DNA of 64,000 nt from Niebla homalea (Eukaryota; Ascomycota; Lecanoromycetes; Lecanorales; Ramalinaceae): assembly GCA_019925105.1 (NCBI GenBank), contig JAHGAU010000021.1:930001-994000 (forward strand), given 5' to 3'. Position 1 is the first letter of the stretch. Each line of letters starts with the position of its first letter. The notes beneath the pieces are model-generated. The model made no database searches and had not been told where the DNA came from. It saw nothing but the letters and a program-made list of their open reading frames with translations. This document shows positions 24,888 to 35,700 of the stretch, one piece after another. Position numbers and translations under genes: made by a program.

Positions 24888-25776
24888 AATAACAGCAATA
24901 ATTAAGTTCCGATTCTACTTATATCGTTATATATAAGAGGGACCCTAAATATACCCTTATTAACCGGTAGATTATAGTACGTAAAGTACTTAGCTTAATA
25001 AACTACCGACTTTTAAGCACCCTTTAATTAACGGATTATATACTATACGTAGTACCTATACTTAAAGTTATAAACCAGTAAATAATACGTTCTTTTATAA
25101 TAACTTTTTATTTTCGAAGACTTATAAATATAATAGTTAATTATTAACCTAACCTCCGGACCGTAATACTTATAATAAGTAATAAAGACTTTATATTAAA
25201 GATCGATAGGGACGTAAGTTAAATATAACGGATAAAGAAGGATACTTTAAACTATATATTTTAAAGTCGGTATAAAAACCTTACCATTTATATATTTTAG
25301 GGCCGGCATAAAGGCCTTATATATACTCCTTATATTATATACTTTACGGTTAATATAAAGACTATATAAAGAGTATATATTACCGTAATGGTAAGAATAA
25401 GTTATTACTTAATTTATAGTATATAATACTTATAACTTAACTAGTTAATTAATAAAAGCAAAAGCATAAACATAAGTAATAATAATAAGGATATATATTT
25501 ACCCGGTAAAACCACGGAGATCACGTTTTTAAACGATTCAGCTTAAATCCAATCGCTTAAAATCCACGACTATTTCCCGGGTTACGGTCCCGTTCGGTCC
25601 TCATTAATATTACCGTTTACTTTACCTTATTACTTATTAACCAGTTAATAAATAACGTTATTAATATACTTAAAGCTTATTCTTAGTTACCTTTATTACC
25701 GAGTAAGCCAATATCCATAGCGTTTTATAATGGATAGTCCGACGTAGGCGTCGGCTTTTTCCTTTTTATGGGCACT

Positions 25777-25938
25777 TATTACGTGCAAGCAGTATAAATA
25801 CCAAGATAGGCATAGCGCAGGGGCTTAGGGCTATATATGCTTGGCGCGTACCCACATAACTAGCAACACCGTTCATAGTTGCAATCCAGGCAGTTACCAC
25901 TCCACCCTCAATACCTGCACTTCGTCTTTTCCCTGATA
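25777..25938 (+). repeat. Right LTR, small LTR element copy 4 (162 bp)
   Basis: Direct repeat of 24726-24887. Ends CCTGATA before the AATAA duplication. Confidence 0.9.
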
Positions 25939-26149
25939 AATAATAAAGCTTTATTAATATAATTATTAAGTGTATTATTAGGAATATTGTACTTTTTAAT
26001 AATCTTCCTTTATAAGATATTACGGTTCTATTTATAATATTAATACATAAGGTTAATCCGTTCGGCCAGAATAAATTTTATAAAGGTTATATATAACTTT
26101 AAGTAAATAGGGTTCCTATTTACCTCTCTTGGTTAAGTCCTTTATTTAA

Positions 26150-26545
26150 AGCAGTATTTTTAAGCTTATTACGATATAAATATATAAGGATTAAAGGTGG
26201 CTTTATATTAAAGGGTTTACGGAAGGGTTTATAAAAGATTTTACGGAAGGGCTTACTTATTTCTTAGAGTCTTTAATTAAAACATAATAATTTAAAGCTT
26301 ATCGTAATAAAGGTATTTAAGGATTAAGCGTAATTTCTTACGGAAAAGTTTGCGGAAAACCTTACGGAAGGGCCTATAGAGGACCTTACGGAAAAGCTTA
26401 CTTATATCTTAAGTTTTTTATTTAAAACGTAATAATTTTAAGCTTATCGCAATAAAGGTATATAAGGATTAGGTATAACCTTATATTAAAGGGTTTACGG
26501 AGGGGCTTACGGAGGGGCTTGCGGAAGGGCTTGCTGAAAGGTTTG
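26150..26545 (+). repeat. Tandem repeat of about 135-146 bp, nearly three units
   Basis: AAGCTTAT(C/T)(G/A)C-type anchors recur at about 26163, 26296 and 26442. Each unit holds TATAAGGATTA and GGTTTACGGAAGGG-like segments. The last part (26496-26542) contains a 15-bp sub-repeat GGGGCTTACGGAG. It lies near the right end of the TIR transposon. A 95-codon minus-strand frame here is repeat-derived (KPLRKPLRKPF) and is not called a gene. Confidence 0.65.
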
Positions 26546-26562
26546 TTTATTAGTGAGATTAA

Positions 26563-26616
26563 GGGTGACGGTGACGGTGACGGTAACGGTAACGGTAACG
26601 GTGACGGTAGCGGTGA
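26563..26616 (+). repeat. Hexamer microsatellite (GGTGAC/GGTAAC)n
   Basis: About eight to nine units of GGT(G/A)AC with variants GGTAGC and GGTGAT. The same hexamer type, on the opposite strand, builds the large array at the right end of the window. Confidence 0.8.
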
Positions 26617-26731
26617 TAACAATAGTAAGGATGAGACTATCCAAATCCTATTTACTGGCAGTCTAGTAGAGTAATATGGGTGTAAAAGGTAAGTTGAAGA
26701 CCTAACCAAAAGAAAAAATTAAAAAATCCCA

Positions 26732-26786
26732 ATCGGGTTTAGCGTGTCCGGTTAGGGGGTTTGTCCGGTTAGGGGGTGAACTCTTC
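26732..26786 (-). repeat. Right 55-bp terminal inverted repeat
   Basis: Perfect inverse of 22162-22216, followed by TA and then by non-mutated gene-island sequence. Confidence 0.9.
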
Positions 26787-26788
26787 TA

Positions 26789-27738
26789 CCGACCATCGCC
26801 AATCGCCGATCGACGGATTCTCGATGATCGAGCGCTGCCCTCTCATTCGCCGACCGTGTCCACACCGCTGCACCAGTTCGGTTCCAACTGAGAAGGTTCT
26901 ACGGAGGAGTATTTCCGGGCGAGCTGACGACCGCCTCTCTCACCGCCTCTCTCACCGCCTCTCTCACGACTTCGCCTCTGTACATTGCCGATCACCGTTT
27001 CACTACTGCTCAGCTGATCATCCATTGGGAAAATACGTCACGCAGCTCGCGAAGTGTGCTATTTCGGTATAAGGGCATATTCCAAGTGTGTGTCATGGCG
27101 GAAGCCAGGTTGGCAGGTTGCAAATCAGGGGATATCATTTCTCATATGTAGCATTTAGGGGCGATGAACCTTGTGATTCTCTACCTACATACGTTGATCT
27201 CTCCGTTCTCCCGCGAAGAGAGAGCGTAGCTTACTAGGATGGATCACTGCGGATCCCCCGTTAACTTTGCAGACTGGGAATCTGGGGACTTGGATTCGTC
27301 TCTCTCACGACCGGTCGTTCTGCCAATTTCTTGTGATTATTCAACCGATGGAAATTGACATATACCTCGTCTGCGTATCGTATGTGGTTTGCTCGAGGTT
27401 GGTCAGGCTAGAAGGCAGTAATGCAGGGAAGCTACTGACGTGAGCGTGATGCCGGTACATCGGGTCCAAGGGATTCAGAATTCATCATCGTAACTCAGAA
27501 AAGATCCCTGTTGCCCACCCTTGCATCAGTACATTGTTAACTAGGAATCGATCTACAACGCAGTTAAACAGAAGCCAGCTGAGTTATTATGAGCTGTTTT
27601 CTTAACTGGTCGGGTGAAAAGGCAACAGTGCAGCAGAGACGCGGCTGAAGTGAGGGTGATGTCAGTAAGTCTCAGCAGAAAATCCTTATTCCCACAGGAA
27701 GAGAGCATGTGCTAAATCTCTTGTCAGCCAAACTATGA
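26789..27738. other. Gene-island DNA upstream of the secreted-protein gene, no other gene seen
   Basis: GC-normal, not RIP-mutated. It includes a three-fold ACCGCCTCTCTC repeat (about 26930-26965). A diverged direct repeat also appears: GGCAGTAATGCAGGGAAG...GTGAGCGTGATG near 27414, and GGCAACAGTGCAGCAG...GTGAGGGTGATG near 27621. Open frames at 26776-27072 (plus) and 26843-27025 (minus) overlap each other, and the first starts inside the transposon end, so neither is credible. The region may hold the promoter and part of an older gene cut by the transposon. Confidence 0.5.
26930..26966 (+). repeat. 12-bp tandem repeat ACCGCCTCTCTC x3
   Basis: Three perfect copies in the gene island. No function evident. 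Confidence 0.75.
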
Positions 27739-27739
27739 A

Positions 27740-27747
27740 TATAAAAG
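27740..27747 (+). promoter_or_regulatory. TATA box candidate for the secreted-protein gene
   Basis: TATAAAAG lies about 150 bases before the start codon. It is followed by a pyrimidine-rich stretch (CGTCCTTTCCTGC) and a CAACAA-rich leader, a common layout of filamentous-fungal promoters and 5' leaders. Confidence 0.6.
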
Positions 27748-27893
27748 ACACGTCCTTTCCTGCTAGTTCTTGAGAATTTACATTCGACAACAAACACAAC
27801 AACCACATCTACAATCAATACAGCTACACCTTAACACAGCCATTTTCAATCCTTACCAATCGTCCAACACTCAACAATATCAAATCATCCATT

Positions 27894-28239
27894 ATGAAGA
27901 CCACCTTCATCATCGCTTCTATGGCCATCTTCGGCGCCATGGCAAACCCTGCTCCAAGCCCAATGGGCATCGAAGTTATTCGGCGAGACGATGGACGGAC
28001 TATGGTTCGTGAAGTTGTAAGTTTCAGTGACATAGGGTAGTCTTCAGTCGTCGTGGTTAATCTGAACCCAGGCTCGCTCGTTGAGCAAGCGATCATGCAC
28101 CAACTGCGTTCACGTTGGTGGTGCGTGCACAATTGGAGAGGGTAACTGCATGACCTCTGAGCATGCTTCTTGCACGGACTGTGGCAGCGGGGATGTTATC
28201 TGCGTTGATACCGACGGGGGCTCTTGCGAGGCCCCCTGA
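27894..28239 (+). CDS. Small secreted cysteine-rich protein, Kex2-processed, 96 aa, one intron (candidate effector)
   Basis: Exons 27894-28016 and 28072-28239 join in phase 0 to give 96 residues. Residues 1-17 form a signal peptide (MKTTFIIASMAIFGAMA, cut before NP). Residues 18-48 are a propeptide ending in the dibasic Lys-Arg (47-48) of a Kex2 site; an Arg-Arg at 30-31 is an alternative. The mature part (49-96) is 48 residues with eight cysteines at 50, 53, 60, 67, 75, 78, 85 and 93, enough for four disulfides. They fall into two similar modules, SCT(N/D)C-x6-C-x6/7-C. The chain is acidic and rich in Gly, Thr and Ser. The unspliced frame stops at 28040, so splicing is required. The start is the first ATG after the TATA box and leader. 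I recognise no family; a secreted effector, antimicrobial peptide or Kex2-released signal are all possible. It sits alone in a GC-normal island walled in by RIP-mutated transposons, a classic location for effector genes in fungal plant pathogens (context only). Confidence 0.75.
28017..28071 (+). other. 55-bp spliceosomal intron of the secreted-protein gene
   Basis: Begins GTAAGT and ends CCCAG. A TTAAT branch-site candidate (28056-28060) lies 11 bases before the 3' splice site. Two earlier AGs (28026 and 28046) would each lead quickly to a stop, so only 28071 keeps the cysteine-rich frame open. Confidence 0.75.
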
Positions 28240-28830
28240 GCCTACAGAAGCGGCGGTGTGGTCAAAAGCTCGGTGCAGGCTTTATTTTCCGAATGTACGA
28301 ATGGTGTCGTAATCACAATCGTTTTCTGTATCTTAAGGCCTTAAATAAGAGTTTTCACATATTACTACGAACTGGCGTATGTGTTGTGCTAGGTGGTGGT
28401 GAGAGGAATTCATTGAGTCAACTATCTGATGAGAAAAGAGAAGGGAGCAGGGAAGGCCCTACATTATGTACAGGGAGCGTACTCAGATGTACGCCCAGGT
28501 GATGAGAAGTTCACAACACTTTCATCACAACACAACCCTGTCTCCAACACATGATTGGTGCGTTCATCAACACGTCCAACAGTTTGTTCATTCACATCGC
28601 CATTTAGAAGGCATCAAATTAATATTCCTTTACGCCAAGTAAGAAAATATTAAGAAAGTATATAACCAAAGTACGGCCACTGGAAACCTGCAAGCTACTT
28701 ACCAGAACAGCTTGTTCACACTTCAGCCTTATCATAGGTACGGCGGGCCATAGGGAGGAAGAGGACAATGCGGAATTTAGAATTTAGAAAATCAGAAATT
28801 TAAAAACCTTTTAAATACGATTAATTCACT
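28240..28830. other. 3' flank of the gene island
   Basis: GC-normal non-coding sequence. TTAAATAAGAG near 28341-28351 could serve as a poly(A) signal about 100 bases after the stop. A frame at 28224-28502 overlaps the gene's end and has no recognisable content. After about 28790 the DNA changes sharply to AT-rich. Confidence 0.5.
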
Positions 28831-28937
28831 ATATATATATTTATATTATAATATTTCTGGTCTTTTTAAACTTTAACTATATATATATAGTTATCACGGT
28901 ATAAGGGCTGCGATACTGATAGCCAAGAGCCCGGTTA

Positions 28938-28967
28938 ATGCGCTAGGCCCAACTGAGCCTAGCGCAT
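28938..28967. repeat. Perfect 11-bp hairpin near the island border
   Basis: ATGCGCTAGGC and GCCTAGCGCAT enclose an 8-base loop. Not followed by a T-run. It lies about 75 bases before the inverted repeat at 29041 and may belong to the end of that element. Confidence 0.8.
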
Positions 28968-29040
28968 GCCCTCCGTACACTTATATATAAGCATACTATA
29001 CCATAGATTTCTCTACATAATTGAAATTCAGTCATATTTA

Positions 29041-29243
29041 TCAGGGTTCAGGGTTATTAGTAGCTTAGGAATAGGCCCTACCGGGCCTACCTACCTAGGA
29101 GTGTCACCGACTGGATATACTAAGGCCTTTAGCCCCTTCACTTTTATACCTCTGTACTTTACTGTCTTTAATTATACGTAATATACCCTTTACCTTCCAA
29201 CCACCTTAAAGGGGCTTATACTTTAATATTATATTAAGGTTAA
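29041..29243 (+). repeat. Left member of a ~200-bp inverted repeat enclosing the 21-kb nest
   Basis: Matches the reverse complement of 50340-50570 with indels and RIP-type changes. The best part is TTAATTATACGTAATATACC and CTTCCAACCACC then GGGGCTTATACT. Removing the copia nest (30832-49787) and the short LINE insert at 49967-50319 leaves about 2.2 kb between the two arms, the size of a DNA transposon with long inverted ends. Exact termini and target duplication were not found. A 71-codon frame here is not a gene. Confidence 0.55.
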
Positions 29244-30831
29244 CCTATCTACGCCTTTATAAAGAGTAGCGAAATAAAATAAAGGCTTTTATGAATAATA
29301 ATTATTAATAACGGACGGTAAATTAATAATTAATAACGGTATTAAACGGGCGTTAATTACGGTTAAAACGTATAACGATTAATAGTTAAACGGACCATAA
29401 GAAAACGTTAATAATTAAAACGGAAAATTACGATAACTTTAAATAAATAAATATAAATTCTATTAAGTTATATAAAGAATTAATTTAAAAGTTAAACCTT
29501 AATAAAGTAATTTAAAGCTTATAAGAAAAGTAAACCTTAGAAGAATTATTATAAATTTAATTAAAAATAAACTTATAGGAGTTTATAAAATCCTTATTTA
29601 CCTTTTTACTTATTAAAACCTTTAATTAAGATATTTAATTTTATACTTATTTTATAATATAGGGTATTTAATACCCGGAAGAAAGAACACTTTAAGGAGT
29701 ACTTTATAATATAGGGGAGCAATATTAAATCTTATTATAATGTAAGTTTTATTGTTTTACCCTATAATATTACCTTTATAATACGGAATCCGTTTAACGG
29801 AAAAGTTAAAAAAACCTATCTCTTTCCTTCTTTTTAATCTTTTTTTTTTATTCATTTTTATTTTTCTTTTATTTTTCCCTATTTTTCCCTTATTTTTATT
29901 TACCGAAGTTATAAATGATAAACCTTAATAATCTTTTCTATTAAGGTTTTTACGTTAAAATGTAACTTATAAAGTAATTCTTAAAAAGACCCCGATTAAT
30001 TAATATTATTTATTAAGGATAAAATTTTTTCATAATTCAATAAAAAAAATAAGGACCTATTAAATTATTTAATTACCAAGAATTTATTTTTAAATAGTAA
30101 TTATAAAAAATATAAAAACTATTTTACCCATTAACTTTATTATAAATTAAAAGGTATTACCTTAAAGGAATTAATTAAATGTATTTTATACCTTATAGAG
30201 ACTTGCGTTTATTTTACTTTTTAATTTATATTATTTAAGAAATATAAGGAATTCTTAAAGTAATTAAATTTTTTATATTCAGAACGTAACGTTAATATAT
30301 AATATTATAAAAACGTAAACGATAAAATATAAGTCCTTTAAATAAAATTAAATAATATTAAAAGAAATTTATAATTAAAAATTAATTAAATTTTCCGCTT
30401 ATAATAATAAAATTATAGAGATTTCCTTCCCCCAGAAGATTTAAACCGTTTTAAAGCGTTAAAAATCCGTAATTATAAATTAAAAAGTTGAAACGTAAAC
30501 TTTATTATTAAGCTTAAAAATCTTTAACGGAATAATTTAACCCTTTTATTTTATTGATTTATAATATCCTTTACCCTTTATAAAAAGCTTAAGTTAATTA
30601 AAATTAAAACCCTTAAACTTTTTATAAAGGAAAACCGTAATTAATATTATTCTTTAAACGTTACGTTATTATTAAGCTTTAAATAAATAAAAATCAATAA
30701 TTAATTATATAAATTTAAATTAATTATATTTTAATATTATTAAACTTTAAAGTCCTTGAATAATTAAAAACCCAATATAATAATAACGTTTTATTAAACT
30801 TTTAAACCTTTAAGGAATTCTAGATTTTTTT
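29244..30831. other. RIP-mutated interior of the inverted-repeat element
   Basis: AT-rich with many CG dinucleotides. No continuous frame recognised. It may hold a decayed transposase. The T/C-rich stretch at 29820-29900 is low complexity. Confidence 0.45.
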
Positions 30832-30993
30832 TGTTAAATGTCCAGGATCGCCACTTGGGAGATTACGTAACGCGGATCAGATTAAATAAGGCGGACGTAT
30901 TAAACTTAAGTAAAATAGCGGCATATAGTTTTATATATAGTCTTACTTTAGATATAATAATAATTAAGTAACTTATACCTTTTAACTTTAATA
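30832..30993 (+). repeat. 5' LTR of the nested copia (162 bp)
   Basis: Starts TGTTAAATGTCCAGGATCGC. Equal in length to the LTRs at 49626 and 60026. Its GC-normal core (CACTTGGGAGATTACGTAAC) is conserved in all three. Confidence 0.9.
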
Positions 30994-31015
30994 AATTTTA
31001 AGCCCGGACTACGCG
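30994..31015 (+). other. Half-tRNA(iMet)-type primer-binding site of the copia
   Basis: TTTTAAGCCCGGACTACGCG here, GTTATAAGCCCGGATTATA at 60189 and, on the minus strand at 56965, GTTATAAGCCCGGAAAA. Undoing one RIP change gives GTTATGAGCCC, the complement of the anticodon-side end of the 5' half of initiator tRNA-Met. Confidence 0.7.
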
Positions 31016-32781
31016 TTTAAGTATTTAAATAATATCTTTTAATATTTAATTTAACTTATAAACGGTAATAAACTTATAATTTAAAATATACCCGTAAACG
31101 ATATTTATATATAAGCTATATTATTAAAAAATCTTTTAATTAAACGTATAATATTACGGCTATAAATAGAAAAAGTTATTTAATTACTTATATGCCTAAA
31201 TTAAAAAAGGAGAACGTTTTATTAATAAGAAAATATAAATTTTTATTTTTTAACTTTATTAAGGGCTATAAATATTTATATATTGGAAAAGTTAAATTAA
31301 CGTTAAATTAACGGAGCTAAAACGTAAAGCTCTTAAAATTAATATATATATATAAAGTTTTAATTAAAGTTAAGTAAGAAATTTGAAACGTTAAATAAAT
31401 ATTAAATATATTATAAAACTTTATTAAGTTTAAAGTTTTAAAGACTATATTAAAATTAAGTTTTTTCAAGATTAATTAACAATAAATTACTTAGATTGAA
31501 GTATATTATAATTAAAAATTATTCGTTTTAATTTAATTTTAAAAAGTAAATACGGGACGGAATAAATAATTAATAATTAAACCTCTTAAAGTAAAAAATT
31601 AATCCTTAAAAAAAAAGTTAAAAATTAACTATAAAATTCTTTAATAAATAATTAAATTTAAAACGAGCCTATTTATTACGGATCTTAAAAATTAAAGCTT
31701 TTAAATTAAAATAAAATAATTAAAATAAATTTAAACGCTTTAATTATAAAAATTAAAAGCCTTTAAATAAAAAAAGGTAATAATTTTAAAAGGTATATAT
31801 ATAATACTATAATACGTCATAAAGTTTAATTTTAAGCTTAATTGGAATAAAGAATACTTTAATTAATAAAGCTTTATAGTACTTATTACCTTAAATTACA
31901 TAATAGTCCTATATAAAGTATAATACTTAAATTTTATCATTTAATAGTATCGTTATATATATAGTACCTTTTTCCCTTTTATATTTAAGGATTTAAAAAA
32001 AAAAAGAAAACAGTCTTAATCTAATTAATAAAGATTAAATTAAAAATAAAAATTATTTATTATTATAAACGTTAAAATTATATAATAATTTTAACTTAAA
32101 AGCGTTTAAGGAACCCTTAATTAATTTATTAAATATTATTATTTTTAAGTTAAGTATAAATATTAAGAATTAAATCTTATCGTTTAATATAAGTTATTTA
32201 TTACTTTTAAATAATAAGTCTTTAATATATTAGTTTAAAACTTAAGTATTATTAATAGTTATAATATAAATAATATCTTATTAATCTTATTTTCCGTATA
32301 CTTTATTAATAATAATAATTAAGAAAGATTTTATTATAGGGGGTTTCCTTTAAGCTTAATCCCTTTATTAATAAATTAGCGGCAATAAATATTATAAAGT
32401 TAGTAAATAAAAAACTAAATAACGATTAATAACCTTTAAAAGTTAAAAGAAAAAAATACTTTTAAGGTATATATAGCCTTAAAGAATTATTACGATATTA
32501 ATATTAATTATTTAATTAATATTATAAAAAGCCCGGATATAATTTAAAAATAACTTAAAAATTAATATAAATTTTAAAAGTTTCAACGATATATAAAGCT
32601 TACTTAAAAGCTTATAAATTTATAAAAAACCCCGGATATAATAATTAATAAGTATAATAGCCGTTATTAAAAAGTCTATATTAAGATTAAAGGGATTAAT
32701 AACTCTTTAATTATCCCGTATTACTTGATTATTTAAATATTCTAAAATAAATTAAAAAAATCGTAATAAACGTAATATTTA

Positions 32782-35700
32782 ATTGATTGATTGATTGATT
32801 TATACTACGGATCTAGTTAAGTTAACTCCGGCGTTCTTTAATACGCGGCCTTTTAATTTTATTAATAACCGTAAAAACCTGATACTTATAACGTTAAAGT
32901 AAAAACCGGCGTTTATTAAACCTTTATCCTTTATTACTTAAGGTAAAAGATATTAACGGCCGTTTAAAGAATAATAATTTATTTATATACTTTTTATATT
33001 TTAACTCCCCAAGAAAATCTATAATATTATAACCGTACCTTTATAAAGATTATTTTTAAATTTATTATTCTTCCGCTTTTTTATATATTTATATTGCTTT
33101 AACCTTATATAATATTTTTAAATATCTTTATTAATACTTACGCGTTTAATATATACCCTTTTTATATTATTATTATTATTAACTCTTTTAAAGACTTTTA
33201 ATAAGCGTTTATTATTATATTTATACGGCTATAAAAGATACTTTTTAATTTATATAATTAATATAATTAATTTCCGTTTTTCTTTTTCTTTTTTAACCGA
33301 TAACGGGCCTTTTTTATAAGGTTTTTAATAACTTTATTTATTTCTATAGTAAAACTAAATTATAATAATAATCCGGTAAATATTATAAACCTTATAATTA
33401 CTTAAATACTTCGTTTTATAAATAATATTTAATAATAATTATAAGTATTAATTTTTATTATAAATTTTAATTTAGCCTCCGTAAATAAAAAATAAAAGAT
33501 AAAAATATATATAGCGTTTTATTTTCTTTATTTATATTTATATCCGGCGTTTATCCGACCTCCGATATATATAATAAATAAAAAGTAAATTAAACCGTTC
33601 TTACCCGTTTAAAATTAAATCGTTAATACGTTATTATTTTTCCTTATAATATTATAACGGCGGAGATACTTATTAATAATCTTTTTATCGTTAAAAGCTA
33701 AATAATAATAACTTTAAAATATAAAGTCTTTATAATTTTATTAACGCTTAATTTACTTTATCGTAATCTATAAGGTAATTATTATATTTTTTATTTTTTA
33801 AATCCTTTTAATTTTAATTTTAATCTTTTTTATATTTAATAAAAACTTATATATATTTAAATTAATTTTTAGGATATTAATAAGGTTAATTATCTTTTTA
33901 ACTTATTCCTACTTTATTTTAATAAGAAAAGGGATAAGTATCTTTAATTTATTCCCTTTAATTCAAGGTTTATTAAGATTCTGGCGGATCCGCCCGTTTT
34001 TTATTATTATAATTAGGTATATATATCTTTTTAACCTTATTTAAGTAACTATTTAATTTAATAAAATTTTAATTAACGGTATAAAAACCTTAAACTTTAA
34101 TACCGGGATAAAGGTTACTTTATAAATATTATTAATTATTTTTAAATATTGGTTTTAAACTTTTTTTAAAATTTAAATAAACTTTTTTTATATCCCGGAA
34201 TATTTTTAAGTATATATTAAATAATTATAACGTATATTATAATTAGCTTTATTATAGCTTAATAAATAATCTAGGCCTTTTATAACGTAACTCCTTATAT
34301 TAATACGGCGAGATAAATAAGGTTTTTTTCTTATAAAATTATCTTCTTTTAAATTTTTCTTATATAGTTTTTTTAATTAAGCTTTTTATTTACTTAAAGG
34401 CTAAGGATTTTAATATTAATATCCGGCTTTATTATAACTTTACTTAAGTTTATTATAGCTATTATATTATATAGCTTTAAGCTTTTAATTATATAAATAA
34501 GCTTATATTTATACGGTATAAATTAAGCCCCGTAAATTCTTATTTATTAAAAATAAACTTTATAAGTTTATTTTAATTTTAAATAGTTTATACGTATAAA
34601 AATACTATAAATTAAAAAATAAACGTTATTACTAAAGTTTTTAATTTAAACCTTTTATTTTAACTTAATAAATTCTTTAATTAATAAACCGGTAAAAAAT
34701 AAAAATATTATAAAAGAAGTAAATAATCTTTAAAGGATCCCCGTTATAATAAGCTTTATTAAGTTTATCTTTTATTTTATGTTAATTAATGTAACTTATT
34801 CGCTTAAGAAATTTTTTATTTATTTAATTAAAAAGGGTAATATCCCCTTTTTCCTTAAGTTATATAATAACCTTTAATAATTTATTTTATTAAAGGTACT
34901 TATAATATACTTCTTTCGGTAACTTTATACTATATATACGCCGTCGATTAATCCTTTAAGGGTTATTTTTATTAATTAATTTCTTTTTACTTTTATTTAT
35001 TAATTAAGGAGAAGTCCGTAATTTTTTATATAATTATTAAGGATCTTTATTAATACCGTTTTTAAGGTTTTCCTTAACGTATAAAGGAATATAATAAATC
35101 TACAAAATTTTATTTTAAAAGTAATCCGGCTTAATAAACTTCTTAAGGATAATCGTCTTTATTTCCTTAAATTTATATAAATAATAACCGATATTAAAAT
35201 ATACTTAAAAGAAGTAAATAAAAACTTTTTTTAAACGGTAAAACTATTATTAATAAGAATCTATTAAAAATCTTATTCGGTCTTAAAATTTTATTTTTCT
35301 TTAATTTATTAATTATTTTAATTATTATATCTTATATTATTACCTTATTTATTAATATAAGGTCGGGGTATATAATATTATTAATATCGTTTAAATTAAC
35401 TTTTAACGGAGGGGGAAAAATGTTCCTTTAAGGGTTTTAATTTTACCGTTAAAGGTATTAATTAAAATATTATTAAGTCTCTTAAAAAATGGAAATTTAA
35501 GGATAAGCTTTAATTTCTTATTCCGTTCTTTATTATACTTCGTTAACTTTTAAATATTATAAAATAAAACCGTTAAGTTATATATCGTAAACTGAAAATA
35601 TATTTACTTAATTTTCTTAATAATCTTCTTTTTTTCTTTTTAAATAACCTTTAATTAATTAAATATTTTTTAAGTTTTATATTTAAAAGCCTGCTTAATT

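Larger units (their letters stand above)
24726..25938 (+). mobile_element. Small LTR retroelement (copy 4), 1.2 kb, nested in the TIR transposon
   Basis: Two 162-bp LTRs (24726-24887 and 25777-25938) with a perfect 5-bp duplication AATAA (24721-24725 and 25939-25943). The left LTR is followed by AATAACAGCAATAA, matching the TGG primer-binding site of the other copies once RIP changes are allowed for. The interior has the conserved CACGGAGATCACG block at 25504 onward. Before the right LTR stands a stem CCGACG-TAGG-CGTCGG plus a T-run. LTR sequence differs from copies 2 and 3, so this is another family of the same design. Confidence 0.9.
22162..26786. mobile_element. TA-flanked DNA transposon with 55-bp terminal inverted repeats, 4.6 kb
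   Basis: The first 55 bases (22162-22216) are the perfect inverse of 26732-26786, and TA stands on both outer sides (22160-22161 and 26787-26788), as for Tc1/mariner-type (Fot1/Pogo) insertions. Each inverted repeat contains the 15-mer CCCCCTAACCGGACA twice, separated by a single base (A), which may be paired transposase-binding sites. The small LTR element at 24726-25938 is nested inside; without it the transposon is about 3.4 kb. That is longer than a typical Fot1, so further unseen insertions or extra genes are possible. The transposase frame is not readable after RIP. The ends themselves are unmutated. It lies about 1.1 kb upstream of the secreted-protein gene. Confidence 0.82.

Noticed and set aside
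26422..26709. 95-codon minus-strand frame with Pro/Ser-Pro and Lys-Pro-Leu-Arg repeats
   Set aside because: Produced by the (GGTGAC)n and GGGGCTTACGG tandem repeats.
26776..27072. 98-codon frame at the left edge of the gene island
   Set aside because: It begins inside the transposon's terminal repeat, overlaps an equally long antisense frame, and owes part of its length to the ACCGCCTCTCTC repeat. No recognisable protein features.
27824..28132. 102-codon minus-strand open frame over the secreted-protein gene
   Set aside because: It is the antisense shadow of exon 1, the intron and part of exon 2. The plus strand has a signal peptide, a splice-site pair and conserved cysteine spacing.
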